Origin: Aquanectria penicillioides
Lineage: Eukaryota > Ascomycota > Sordariomycetes > Hypocreales > Nectriaceae
DNA: 64,000 nt
Direction: 5' to 3'
NCBI GenBank assembly: GCA_003415625.1
Contig: PYIU01000006.1
Span: 1,302,001-1,366,000 of the forward strand
Shown: positions 23,016-35,211 of the stretch, one piece after another
Numbering within the stretch: position 1 is the stretch's first letter
Layout of the letters: each line of letters opens with the position of its first letter
Notes under the pieces: generated by a model
What the model was told of the DNA's origin: nothing
What the model saw: the letters and a program-made list of their open reading frames with translations, nothing else
Database searches by the model: none
Position numbers and translations under genes: made by a program

Positions 23016-23847
23016 CTGCAGCTGGGCTAGCTGGCTGGCTGGCGGCTTGTTCTCGTTGCCGACGCGCACTCCGCTACTGAAATGCGGGAAATTTCTGAAC
23101 CTGGGATTTCCCGGAACAGCAGAATCATATAGTACGAGACAGAAATCACACGTCACGAAAGTGTTGCGATGAAGGTGCAAATTCCGACTCGTGTCCCCGG
23201 AGTTGACGCTGGAAGTTCCGGCGCCGACTTTCCGCATCAGGACTAGCGGTCCGGGATCAGGGAATACGCGGCGTCCGCTATCTTGCGTTTACCGAAGCTA
23301 ACTCCAAGATTTGACGATCGAGATGTCTTGAGAGTCTTGGGCCAGGCTGCTGATTTACCAGTGCAATCACATGTAGGTCCACACCGGAGTTTGGTATGGA
23401 GCCCCGGAGTCTTGCGGTGGCGCCCCGGGCGCCGGGAGCCTCTCGTGTCCCCGAGATGAGCTTCTCACTCACCCTGACGGGTCCGCATATGCGGCGCCTT
23501 GTTGGCGGCCTCGTTGGCTGAAAGAGACATGTGAATATCTGCCGTTGATAAAGCTTTCAAGGATACGGCCTCCGGAGATGGGCGGCGGACGAGACCAATA
23601 CCGAATAGTGGGCGATCCCGACCCGTCCTCCCGATAGACGAAGTGTAAGGGATGATGCACAAGATGACGCTCTCCCACGTTTTTCGTCTCACATGGTTGG
23701 TATATAATCTTGATTAAGTTTTGCTCTCCTCCAATTCATTGCAAATTGAACTCCCATTCGCTTCTCATTCGCTTCTCCATTGGATCTTTGCAGTGTTCAA
23801 TTCCTTCCAGAAGTGCATTTCTCGTCCCTTGCCTATCATTGAGCACA
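23016..23847. promoter_or_regulatory. Shared divergent promoter of the regulator and ABC transporter
   Basis: The 832-bp gap between the two divergent start codons contains four CCGGAG hexamers on the plus strand near 23197, 23384, 23404 and 23572. The last lies in a perfect CTCCGGAG palindrome (23570-23577). The first three continue as CCGGAGT. Zn2Cys6 proteins bind CGG triplets, so these are candidate operator sites. No gene was seen inside. Confidence 0.45.
23701..23708 (+). promoter_or_regulatory. TATA-like element of the ABC transporter gene
   Basis: TATATAAT lies 140 bp upstream of the ATG at 23848, a plausible TATA position for a gene with a leader of about 100 nt. Confidence 0.45.
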
Positions 23848-26800
23848 ATGACGGCATTGGAGAGCCACCAAGATGGCATGTCCTTCATCTCCGATCCGCA
23901 CGGCAATGGCTCCGAGACCATTTCTGAGAGCGATGAACCTGTTGTCACCTTAGCAAGATCCTTTTCCCTTTCTCGAACCTTTTCAGCTTTGAGCGCTTTC
24001 CCCCCGGATATCAATCCGTTCCTCTCCTCCGACCCTCGCCTTGATCCCAACTCTCCCGATTTTGAAGCCAAGAGATGGGGCGGAGCCTTGCTTCATGCAT
24101 TTTCACAGGATCCGGAGAGGTACCCTCGTCACACTGCCGGCATCTCTTGCAGAAACCTGGGCGTTTACGGCTATGGTCACTCTACCGACTACCAAAAGGA
24201 TGTATTCAATGTTCTTTTGGAGGCTCCCCTTCGACTTGTGGACTGGATAGTAAAGCGAAAGAGTAAAATCCAGATCTTGACTGGGTTTGATGGCTTGGCG
24301 AAGAGTGGTGAAATGATCCTCGTCTTAGGTCGACCCGGAAGGTATGTTGCGGTGCTCTGAACTGATCGCCTTGGACCTCTTCGGGTTAGGTTTTTGAGAG
24401 ACGCGCTTTCTGACGAGAATCTCTACAGCGGTGTGTCTACATTGCTTAAGACCATCTCCGGCCAGACCCATGGATTGCATATTGATGAATCATCTGATTT
24501 CAACTACCAAGGTTTGTTCAAACATGATAAGGCTGGTTACGTTGCTTACCACCTGCAGGTATTCCCTGGAACATGATGCACAGCCATTTCAGAGGAGAAA
24601 TCATCTACCAGGCTGAGACTGATATTCATTTCCCACATCTCACTGTTGGAGACACTCTTCTCTTTGCTGCATTGGCCCGCACACCACAGAACCGTCTTGA
24701 TGGAGTTTCACGGAAGGCGTATGCTACTCATCTCCGAGACGTGGTGATGGCGATTTTTGGAATCTCAAACACAATGAACACCAAGGTTGGCGATGACTTT
24801 GTTCGCGGCGTGAGTGGTGGCGAGCGCAAGAGAGTGAGTATCGCGGAAGCAACACTCAATCAAAGCGCAATCCAGTGCTGGGACAATAGTACCCGGGGCT
24901 TGGACAGCGCAACATCTCTTGAGTTTGTCAAGACTCTTCGCATGAGCACGCGAATGGCAGGTACAAGTGCAATTGTGGCCTTGTATCAAGCCAGTCAACC
25001 TGCATATGATGTAAGGCTGTTCTAACGAAACACACGCACTTAGGGGTTGCTAATTTCAATGATGCTCTAGGAATTCGACAAGGTCTCTGTGCTCTATGAA
25101 GGTCGCCAGATCTACTTTGGACCAAGGAAATCTGCCAAATCCTACTTTACAGACATGGGATACCACTGTCCTGAGCGACAGACCACGGCTGATTTTCTCA
25201 CCTCACTGACAAATCCTGCGGAGCGACTTGTGAGGCCTGGATTTGAAGACAAGGTGCCCCGTACCCCCGAAGAATTTGCTGATGAATGGCGAATGAGCCA
25301 AACCAGGGCAGACCTGCTGCGAGATATTGCAGCCTTTGAGGAAAAATATCCATTGCGAGGGCCCGAACTTCAAAAGTTTCGAAATGCTCGCAACGCCCAA
25401 CAAGCACCGTTCATGTAGGCGAATTTTTCACCGTCGAGGAGATCATTTGCTAATTTTCAAAAAGGCCTACATCAAGCCCCTACACTATTTCGATCCCCAT
25501 GCAAGTCTACCTTTGCATGACCCGTGGGTTGCAAAGACTGCTTGGTGACAAGACCTTTTTTGTCATCACTGCGCTTGGAAATTTCGCCATTTCTCTGGTC
25601 TTGGGTAGTGTGTTTTTTGACCTCCCCAACACCGCAGAGAGCATGAGCAGCCGCTGTTCCATCATTTTCTTCGCAATCTTGTTCAATGGATTGAGTAGTG
25701 CTCTCGAGGTTCGTATTTCGAGCTACTATATCCAGAGCCGCGTGCTAAAAGCCTACAGATTCTGTCCTTGTACGCTCAACGACCCATCGTGGAGAAACAC
25801 ACTCGCTACGCTCTGTACCGGCCGCTTTCTGAGGCCATTTCTTCCACCATCTGTGACCTGCCCCTCAAGATTATTTCAACTCTGGCATTCAACGTCCCTC
25901 TTTATTTCATGTCGCACCTCCGCCAGGAGGCCTCGGCTTTTTTCGTATTCCTCTTGTTCGGATTCAGCACCACACTGACCATGTCCATGATTCTTCGAAC
26001 CATTGGGCAATCCACAAAGACTGTTCACCAGGCACTGGCTCCTGCGGCAATGCTCATTCTGGCTCTTGTCATCTATACTGGATACATCCTTCCCACACGA
26101 AACATGAAGGGTTGGCTGAGGTGGCTGAACTACATCAATCCCATCGCCTACGGATATGAAGCTCTTGTGGCCAACGAGTTCAGGGACAGGGAGTTTCCAT
26201 GCCAAACCATGATTCCCATGGGTGGTCCGTACAACGATGTAAGTCCGCTTCAGCGAACTTGCTCCACTGCAGGAGCGGCTCCCGGAAGCAATTTTGTGGA
26301 CGGAGAAACATACATTGCGGCTGCGTTTGAATACAAATACTCCCATCTTTGGCGGTGAGCTTCCCTTTGCTACTGCGGAAATATCCACTAATAACAATAG
26401 AAACTTTGGTATCCTTGTGGCTTTCTTTGTATTTTTCTCGCTCACTTACCTTTTCGCATCCGAATACTTCTCTCTCACTCCATCCAAAGGCGAGGTTTTG
26501 GTCTTCAAGCAAGGATCTCGGCGTCGCCGCCCTGCCATGCCCAACGACGAGGAAGCTGCCGTTACTGGACGTTCTCAGGCCTCTCTCCATACACCCACGC
26601 CCAGCATACCCGGTGGCGAGAAAACGATCAACATTCAGAAGCAAACAACCATATTCCACTGGAGAGACCTGTGTTACAACATCAACATCAAGTCTGAAGA
26701 CCGTAGGATTCTTGATCGCGTGGACGGATGGGTGAAGCCTGGCACTCTGACCGCTCTTATGGTAAGCAACCCGCCACTGAAGCTTCTGAGACGGTATCCT

Positions 26801-28826
26801 GACAAACTGATTGCTAGGGAGCAACTGGTGCTGGAAAGACGACTCTTCTTGATGTTCTTGCTGACCGTGTTACCATGGGAGTGGTGACAGGCGATGTTCT
26901 TCTGAATGGTCACCCAAGATCAAACTCTTTCCAACGGAAAACAGGTTACGTTCAGCAACAGGATATTCATTTGGGTACATCCACGGTTCGAGAAGCTTTG
27001 AGGTTCAGCGCGGAGCTCAGACAGCCTGCCTCGACCAGCAAGGCAGAGAAGTATGAGTATGTTGAAGATGTCATCAAGCTGCTGGAGATGGAACGATATG
27101 CCGATGCTGTCATTGGAATCCCCGGCGAAGGTTAGTGTGAGATGATGATTTCTAAAGGGCAAATGCTGATACTTTAGATGATAGGTCTCAACGTGGAGCA
27201 GCGAAAGCGTCTCACCATTGGTGTTGAATTGGCCGGCAAACCCGATCTCCTGTTGTTCCTGGATGAGCCAACTTCAGGCCTTGATAGCCAGACTGCATGG
27301 TCCATCGCAACTCTTATCCGAAAGCTCTCCGACCATGGCCAAGCAATTCTCTGCACCATTCATCAACCATCAGCAATTCTATTCCAGCAGTTTGATCGCC
27401 TCTTGCTCCTTGCTCGCGGCGGAAGGACCGTCTACTTCGGAGACATTGGCGAGAACTCGAAAATTATGACTGCGTATTTCGAAAAGTACGGAGCAGCTCA
27501 CTGTGGTGCCGACGAGAACCCCGCCGAATGGATGCTTCGCGTCATCGGCGCTGCTCCTGGTGCCCACACGGATCGAGACTGGGCGGCTACTTGGCGCGAA
27601 AGCCCCCAATACACTGCCGTGCAAGCAGAGCTCGATAAACTCGCCGGTCTCAAAACTACGGCTTCAAGCCCAGAAGGCTCCGTTGACTCTAACACCACAT
27701 ATGCCGCGCCGTTCAGCAGCCAGTTTTGGGTCTGCACCAAGCGTGTCTTTGAGCAGTACTGGAGGACCCCCACTTACATTTACGCCAAACTGCTCCTTTG
27801 TTTGGGAAACGTTAGTACAGGATGAAAAACCACCTTGTTACTTGAAAAATTACTAACATGTTGATACAGAGCTTGTTCATTGGCCTGTCCTTCCAAGATT
27901 CGCCATTGTCGATCCAAGGGCTCCAGAACCAGATGTACTCCATCTTCATGCTCGTGGTTATTTTCGCTTTCTTGATGTACCAGACCATGCCGAACTTCAT
28001 TGCCCAGAGAACTCTTTATGAGGGACGAGAGAGGGCTTCCAAGACCTACGCCTGGTATGTTTTCGTGCTGGCCAATCTGGTTGTCGAGATGCCTTGGAAC
28101 TCGGTGGCGGCGCTGTTCATCTATCTACCGTTTTACTTCCTCGTGGGAATGTACAAGAACGGCGAGGTCACCGGCACAGAGCATGAGAGAGGAGGACTAA
28201 TGTTTTTGTTGCTGTGGGCCTTCATGATCTACGAGGGAACTTTTGCGGACATGTCCGTGGCCGGGGTGGCTACAGCCGAAATTGGAGCCACGGTCTCGCT
28301 TTTGCTTTTCATGATGACTCTAATTTTCTCAGGGTAAGGCTCTCCATTGCGGAATACTCGAATTATTCACACTAACTGCGACTACAGAGTCATCGTTGCC
28401 TACACAAAGCTGCCGGGCTTCTGGAAGTTCATGTATCGCGTGTCGCCGATGACCTACATCATCGGAGCGATGCTTTCCGACGGAGTGGCAAAGCAGCAGG
28501 TCCAGTGCTCCGATATTGAGTTTCTCTCATTCCAGCCCGCCAACAATCTGACTTGCAGCGAATACTTCGGCCCGTTCATGCAATCCATCGGCGGTTCCCT
28601 GCAGGATCCTTCCAGCACGGAGCAGTGCCTGTTCTGTCCCATCGCGCAGACGGATGCGTATCTTCAAACGGTGGGCATCGAGTATGACGATCGGTGGAGG
28701 AACTTCGGCCTGATTTGGGCATACATCATTTTCAATTCCTTTGTCGCGGTCGGGATATACTGGTTGGCTAGGGTTCCAAAGAAGAATACGTGGATCAAGG
28801 TACAGAAATGGTTGGGAAGAAACTAA
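23848..28826 (+). CDS. PDR-type ABCG multidrug/efflux transporter
   Basis: A full-size pleiotropic drug resistance transporter with the NBD-TMD-NBD-TMD order, expected in the plasma membrane exporting hydrophobic compounds. Exons: 23848-24341, 24429-24511, 24559-25010, 25071-25414, 25465-25708, 25759-26354, 26401-26761, 26818-27130, 27185-27810, 27870-28333 and 28388-28826; phases agree and give 1471 residues. NBD1 has Walker A GRPGSGVST near residue 163, signature VSGGERKR near 277 and [18 protein letters not shown]2 has Walker [10 protein letters not shown] near 860, [12 protein letters not shown] near 964 and [14 protein letters not shown] near 987. The degenerate NBD1 is normal for PDR proteins, but the residue after GSG is usually Cys and here is Val. 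Transmembrane motifs such as [11 protein letters not shown] and HLWRNFGI are typical. It is divergent from a Zn2Cys6 regulator. Confidence 0.95.
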
Positions 28827-29242
28827 TCTGGTAGAATTTCAACAGTACGGTAAAGGCAATAGACACTGGACCCGAGATTAGGCTATAGAGACGGGTATAC
28901 ACTCTTTTTCAGATAGACCGAGTCATGGGACATTCTGGTGTACTGTTTGGAGGAAACCCACTGGCGCAATTGGTGATGTGGTAACTGGGTTAATAATAAC
29001 CGAGAGATCTAGATATACGAGGCATAGCAGATAGTAGAAGACGGAAAGGAGTGATTATCATTTTCATTACGGGCGCAAGGCGCACATGTCTATCTAAAGA
29101 GTGTCGTTACTGATGCAGTAAGGTCATAAGCTATTTTCTCCATGGTGATGCCCCTTTCCCAAGAGTTCCATCCATTTTTATTTTCTTTCCTGATTTGTGC
29201 TTTTTTATTGCTATTCACATTTTTGTCCCTCAAGAACTGTAC
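28827..29242. other. Intergenic region between convergent genes
   Basis: The 3' ends of the ABC transporter (+) and the small secreted protein gene (-) meet here. There are T-rich tracts around 29170-29230. Nothing else was seen. Confidence 0.5.
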
Positions 29243-29935
29243 TCAAGAACTGTACTCGCTCCAGTTGATTGTAGATACGTCCTGATAACATTTAGAATCG
29301 AGGGCGTAATCATGGCTAGAATATGAGCCTTCGGGCACATCCCCTAGTGTCGCACATTCGGGGATTAGGCGCACTGGAGCGCAGTTCTTAGGGACGGCTT
29401 GGGCCTGGGTGGTGTTGGATTGCTTGATGACGATGAAGTATTTGCTACCGTAGTATGGCAAGCTTTCGTTGCAAGCCAAATAAGTCTCTGGGAGCAGGTA
29501 GGTGTAGGATGAGGAAGAAGAAAGCTGAACACCAGGGGTGCCGTAGCCAAAGTCGAGATGGGCCGTGGATGTGACAGAATCGGCATCCTTGACCAGCTTC
29601 AGGCCTGAGGGGGTCAGAGGCGTGCCGCCGTCTGTGACAGTGGTCGCCTCTTTGTCTTCAAACTCTTCGCTGGTTCCGTTCTGGTAGAAGAGACGGGCCT
29701 GTCCCTCTGTCGAGATGACGCCGACAAGAGCCAGGCCAGCGCCGGTGTGGATGCTGGCCACAAATGTGTTCTGGATTGAAGGGCTGAAGTCCTTTGCAGA
29801 ATCGGTAACATTAAGAACCAGCTTGAATCCCTTGGAGGTTTGAGTGGTTGGATAAATCGAGCGCACGCTTGTTGCGGGCACGGGCGACGCGGTTGTGAGA
29901 CCGAGGAGGCCAAGGAGGACGGAGGCGATGAACAT
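29243..29935 (-). CDS. Small secreted protein, probably the fungal DUF7907 family
   Basis: A 230-residue intronless frame starting at MFIASVLLGLLGLTTASPVPA, a clear signal peptide with likely cleavage after TAS or SPVPA. The body contains KGFKLVLNVTDSAKDFSPSIQN, an IHTGAG motif, ARLFYQNGTSEEF and a C-terminal segment with Cys in ACNESLPYYGSKYF, KNCAPVRLIPECATLG and SKCYQD. There are several N-glycosylation sequons (NVT, NGT, NES, NTT). The GF(K/R)LV-NVTD...HTGAG pattern is that of a family of fungal secreted proteins of unknown function, which I recall as DUF7907; that name is from memory. An in-frame extension upstream (to 30046) would hide the signal peptide and was rejected. No catalytic motif was recognised. 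Confidence 0.75.
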   Translation of the reverse strand: MFIASVLLGLLGLTTASPVPATSVRSIYPTTQTSKGFKLVLNVTDSAKDFSPSIQNTFVASIHTGAGLALVGVISTEGQARLFYQNGTSEEFEDKEATTVTDGGTPLTPSGLKLVKDADSVTSTAHLDFGYGTPGVQLSSSSSYTYLLPETYLACNESLPYYGSKYFIVIKQSNTTQAQAVPKNCAPVRLIPECATLGDVPEGSYSSHDYALDSKCYQDVSTINWSEYSS

Positions 29936-30651
29936 GTCGACGAGCGGGAGATGCAGATGATGTGATGTAGCTGTGAGGATGGATGCGCGATAGAAAACAA
30001 AGATGTCGATGGGCGAGAGATTGTAGTATTTTGCGGGCTGAGACAAGTGTTTATAAGCGAGACCGTTGTGTGTTGAGGCAGTGCCCGAGGAGGAGCGCAG
30101 AGGATCAAACGACTCAAATTATCGTGTTGGTCGTCCTGTGCAACTGCTGCGCTGCTCCTGGAGTCCGGGAGGAGGTGGAATGACGATGGAAAGTGGACCA
30201 GGGAACACAGGGAGCTGGCACCAGGTGGAGCCGCTGGGCCAGGATCGGCGCCTAGGCCCCAGGCCCCAGGCCCACTGGAAACCACTGAAGCCAAACCGCT
30301 ACCGGCCCCTTCCACAGGCGCTTCGGGCGTAGGTTACAGTGGCTTTGGATGCGGGGTGTGTGCCAGTTTCCAGTCCCAAGCCTCGAATCTCCGACCATGG
30401 GGTGAGGAATGTCGTCATTCCCCGGCCGACTGTTCTGCAGCGGCACTCAATACGAAGCAGAAGCAGCCTTTGCAGATTTATTGATGCAGCGCAGCGGATG
30501 ACATGTGCAGATGCTCTGTTACGGTTAGATTTAGGCTATCTAGTTTTTCAATTCTTGTTGTTTCGTTTCTTTTCTTTTTGTGCCGGCTCCTTTGTCTACC
30601 TCAAACCACGGCTCGTCATGCTCGTCGTCCCAACCGAGTCTCCTGACGTCA

Positions 30652-30669
30652 CCCCCCCCCCCCCCCCCC
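30652..30669. repeat. C18 homopolymer
   Basis: An uninterrupted run of 18 C; the exact count is prone to assembly error. Confidence 0.85.
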
Positions 30670-32274
30670 AAATTGCGATGCGCATCTCTCCTCCACAATC
30701 GACATTACAGCAACAGCGATAATCCGACGCCGCCGATGGATTGAAACTGCATATCTCGCCACCTTGGACCGAACCTGTTGGCCCAACGGTTCCTCCATGT
30801 TGAACGCAAGGGACTGGGACCGAGATGTGCACATCACCCCGTGGTGCCAGTCTTTCCTCCTACCGGCGAAACCTAAAATCAGTGCGCTGCGCCTGGAACA
30901 CAGCGCACGGCTTGCCACTGCACCAGATGCCATTGACGCCGATGCCGAGTGGTTCGTAGGCAGTCAATGGGGGAGGATCCGTGTCGCTGATCCGTTCTCA
31001 TTCGTGCTTCATTCCCAGCGGCATTGTTCCTATTCCACAGATGCAGACTTGCGTCTCCTCAAGGGGTCGATTTTGGTAAAACCATGTGCATGCATGCTTT
31101 GTGCGTTGCGTCTTGTTGGGCTGTCCCACCCCAGCATGGCAGTTGCAGCAAGCGCCCCACGACAATACACGTAGCTTTCACGCCTTGGCTCTTCCTTGTC
31201 AGCATGAGGCCTTCTCCAGCGTGAATGAAGCTGAGTGACGCAGGAGCAGTCGATAAATCCCTCTACATGTTTGTATTGCCTGCTGAGCCTCAGGACCATT
31301 GCAGAGTTGGTTGGTCTCATTCCATGTCCGCAGCTGGGCTTCGCCACTTTACCGGATCACAGAAGGATCAAACAATGCTTACACAGCCCAAAATGTTGTA
31401 CGATATAATTTGTCGACGTCTCCATGTCTCCAACATGAGATTGCCAACTTAGACTTCAGTTGTGCAAATATCAGCAACGACTAGAGATATCAGCAAGCAC
31501 TTGACTTACAAGACCCAAACCATGCATCTCATTCACGATGAAGCGGAGCAGCGTACAATTCCAGCTTGCAATTACGTACTCGAATCTTCTCATGTGGAAA
31601 AAATTGCTACCCCTACTCAAATGAGTGGATGAAATGGCTTTAAACGTCGAGCGAGGAAATACTATACCTGCAGAAAGAAGTGGATCTTGAGCACGGCATA
31701 AGCCGATCGCTCCCCAGTCACCATGTGCATGCATATTGTGACAGCGTTGTCCAGTCTTGACGGCCCGCATGGTTGCCCGGCTGGGCTGCAGCAATATACC
31801 AACCTCCAGTCTCGTGTAGATGCGCTCACCCGCCAACGGGATCGTGCAACCCGACTTCAGACCTCATGTGATAATTTTAAATGTGTAGCCCAGTACACGA
31901 AATATCTGACTAGGTGCGTAATGATATTGAGCAAAGTACATTGCTGTACATCGTCTACATTTCCCTGTCCCATACTTGTGTCTCCGTGGCCTATCATTAA
32001 ACCTCAAGAAATAACAGTGCGTGATTGACAGAGCTGACCTCATGATTACTTAAATAAACAGAAATCGCATCATTAGGTTCTGATATGGTCATATATCAGC
32101 CAATAATCTGACTGAATTGACCTGTATCAATGATCCAGCCCATTTGGCAACACCCCTATGTGTGCTTTCCCCAAAGTTTGATTAATCAACTTGGCATCAA
32201 ACTCAGCAACTGGATCCTCCTGGGTGACAATAGGCTGAAGGTTTGAACCAGTGATATTCGATGTCAACGTTGCT

Positions 32275-32511
32275 CGTATCACGGTGACTGTGAATGGTAG
32301 TCAAGACAGCCTTGTTGATAATCACGGTCGCCACTCGAGTCTCGAAGACATCATGGCTATACAAGGCCCTATATGCCTCTTATTTATCCTCTACGTCAAG
32401 AGAAGGTTGATGTTCAGCATCTAAAGATGAAACAGAATCATGAATTCCTTCAGCATTGCCTCTTGTTTCATCGCTTGTGTTAGGATTGACTGACATTGTA
32501 ACTAATACCAT
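32275..32511 (-). pseudogene. Possible decayed coding remnant
   Basis: On the minus strand an ATG at 32511 opens 43 codons of protein-like composition (MSVNPNTSDETRGNAEGIHD near its start). A TAA follows, and then about 55 more open codons (including FETRVATVIINKAVLTTIH and NVDIEYHWFKP) before further stops. The sense-like composition across one stop, inside an AT-richer stretch, suggests a degraded gene or element, perhaps mutated by RIP (a CAA to TAA change would explain the stop). No family was recognised and chance is not excluded. Confidence 0.25.
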
Positions 32512-33178
32512 GATAATAGAAACATGGAGAGTACTATTCATTCATAAGAAGAGTGCTATGAGTGGCTTGACTCCTATACATCTTTGGATACCAAAAGAGG
32601 AGGTGTGGACCTCCTCAGGCGTTCACTGACGTAGCCTGCTACTAGCAATTCTCCGCATACATGTTGAGCTCGACATGCTCTAAGGAAAAGAGACGGAGAT
32701 AAGGATCGGAGAAATCCGCTAGCTAAAGACTTTTCCCAAAACGTGTTATAAGAGTACTTTGGTTACTCACCACCTGTGGCATCCGATTTGCAGCCTGCCT
32801 CGAGCCGTTATGTCCAGCTCATCGTAGTATCGTTTCAATCCAAGTATAAGCATTTCGCCGCTACCAGCAAGATTCTGAAGAATAAAATGTCATTTTACAA
32901 AGCTTACATGCCTCTATCATAATCTCTTTGTCCTTGTCGTGTACTCGATGAGGATGGGGTCGGCACGACTCATACCCATACCTTAAGGTTCAAGAGCATT
33001 CCCACATCTCGCGACTAATTCGTTTCTTTTGAGCAACTTTACCAAAAGAAGTGAAACCTAATGGTCCATATCAAAGTTATTCTTAAACCCTCTGTTCAAC
33101 AATGTCATCTCACTCTCGTTCCTCTCCTTTTATTATCCTTAACGTGGCAACGTTAAGCTGTTGCTGCTGCTGCTCCCC

Positions 33179-35211
33179 ATGATGAAGGACGGCATCCTTG
33201 TTGTTCACAGCGCCAAATCTGGCGAAACGAGCGACGTGGACCGAAGCAATGCGACCAGCAGCGAGCCCAAGGTCTCCTGGGGGGATCTCCCAAGGAAACA
33301 ATCAGCCCGATTCAGGCCTTCGGACTGGATTGATGGATTTCGACGCGCCGAGAGACGGACCAACAAGTCACCGTGCCAAGCCATGTCACTTTTCATGATA
33401 CCGAGCGTCACCGGGAGCCACTACTATGATTTGGGCGCTGCAAACATGAAGACGGCCAATACGGCACTTGCAAGAGAGCTCAAGGGACGACATCTGCAAA
33501 TGATAGCATTTGGCGGAGCCATTGGTACGCTTGCGAGAGAGAAGCGGGGTCATCCTAGCATATAGTCTCTGTTGCTAACAACCTCCTCCAGGAACCGGCC
33601 TTTTCGTAGCTTCTGGAAGCTCGCTCTCTACTGGTGGACCGGGGAGTCTCTTCATTTCATTTTTCATCCATAGCCTCTTCCAGTACTGTACTATGCAGTC
33701 ACTGGGTGAGCTGTGTGTATTGTTTCCAGTTGCCGGGTCATTTTCAGCCTATTCTACCCGATTCCTCGACCCTTCATGGGGATTCGCCATGGGATGGAAG
33801 TAGGTGCATTCCACTGCCAAATGAAGCAGCCCGCCGGGGAGTGTTTCATCAGTGTGATTCAAACGAGCTAATGGGTCCATTGAATAGCTACTGTCTGCAA
33901 TGGCTCTTCGTCTTGCCGATGGAGATTATAGCAGGAGCCTATACCATTACCTATTGGAACGACACATTGAGCAAATCTATTTTCGTTGCTATATTTCTTA
34001 CATTGGTCATAATCATTAACCTGTTTGGTGTCAAGGCCTATGGTGAAGCTGAATTCGTATTTTCGATTATCAAGGTTGTTGCCATTATTAGTTTCATGTA
34101 AACCCTCCTGTCCTTTGCTTGTTCTTTACAGTTGAAGCTGACTTTTCCTAGTTTACTTGGCATTGTTGTCAACATCGGCGGTCATCCCGATGGCGACTAC
34201 ATTGGGTGGCAGTACTGGTCCAATCCTGGAGCCTTTCATAACGGTTTTAAAGGCTTTTGCACTGTCATTGTCAATTCATCCACTGCCTTTGCTGGCACCG
34301 AACTTATCGGTCTGGCTGCAGCTGAGGCAGCGAACCCCCGAAAGTCCCTGCCTTCAGCTATCAAGCAGGTCTTTTGGCGTGTCTCTATTTTCTACTGCGT
34401 TTCACTGTTGCTTATTGGGCTGCTAGTCCCTTACACAGAACCTAGGCTTCTAGGGTCCAAGAGCAGCGCCGATGCGTTAGCAAGCCCCTTTGTCATTGCT
34501 ATTGAAACAGCCGGCATCTCGGTCTTGCCCAGCATTATGAATGCTATCATTCTTATTGCTGTCATTAGTGTCGGTAACTCTGCTGTTTATGGCTCCTCTC
34601 GAACACTGTTTGCGCTCGCGGAACAATCTCATGCCCCTAAAATATTTTCATATATCGATCGAGAAGGACGACCTTTGGTAGCCATTCTACTATCATGTAT
34701 CATTGGTTTCCTCGCCTTTCTGGCGGAACTCCGAGACAATACCATCATATTTACCTGGTTTCTATCTATTAGCAGTCTATGCATGCTCTTCACCTGGGGC
34801 AGCATGTGCCTCTGTCATATTCGATTCCGACAAGCTTGGGCCTATTCAGGTCAACCCCTAGAGCAGCTCCCCTTTCGCTCGCCCGCTGGCGCCATCGGTT
34901 CTTGGATTGCCCTTATAGGATTTTCTATCATTCTCCTCGGGCAGGTTTGGATAGCCATTGTACCGCTCAACGTATCGGATACGCCCAGCACCAGGGCGCA
35001 AAACTTTTTCTTCCGGATCATGGCTCTGCCAGTGATATTTGGGTCTTATGTCGCCCACAAACTATGGTACCGGACCCAGACTGTTCAGATCTCCAAGATG
35101 GACATCACCACAGGCCGGCGATACTTTCGAGCAGATATCATGACCGAGCAGGAACGAGAGGAGAAGCTTGCTTGGCCTCTTTGGAAAAAGACATACCGCT
35201 TTCTTTGTTGA
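33179..35211 (+). CDS. Amino-acid permease, YAT family (APC superfamily)
   Basis: A fungal yeast-amino-acid-transporter-type permease, a proton symporter expected in the plasma membrane. Exons: 33179-33524, 33592-33799, 33888-34097 and 34152-35211, giving 607 residues with matching phases. The soluble N-terminus has the family helix WIDGFRRAE and then TANTALARELKGRHLQMIA just before TM1. TM1 carries FGGAIGTGLFVASGSSLSTGGPG, and CTMQSLGELCVLFPVAGSF and STRFLDPSWGFAMGWNYCLQW are diagnostic. Later motifs are AFAGTELIGLAAAEAANPRKSLP and NSAVYGSSRTLFALAEQ. Twelve hydrophobic segments can be counted. The start is the first ATG (33179) of a pair MMKDG; the second is three bases on. Substrate specificity cannot be read from sequence. 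Confidence 0.93.

Larger units (their letters stand above)
29936..33178. other. 3.2-kb intergenic region, AT-richer to the right
   Basis: The left part is the promoter of the minus-strand secreted-protein gene. A run of 18 C lies at 30652-30669. From about 31400 to 33100 the sequence becomes visibly AT-richer and has no intact frame. A minus-strand stretch at 32275-32511 looks like a decayed coding remnant. The last few hundred bases should hold the promoter of the permease at 33179, including one AGATAAG (GATA-factor-like) site at 32697-32703. Confidence 0.45.

Noticed and set aside
23016..23237. N-terminal extension of the Zn2Cys6 regulator to 23237
   Set aside because: The added residues show no conservation-like pattern and the zinc cluster normally lies near the N-terminus, as it does with the start at 23015.
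29614..30315. 233-codon minus-strand frame overlapping the secreted protein gene
   Set aside because: It is in a different frame from the signal-peptide protein and is Ser/Pro-rich without domain signals.
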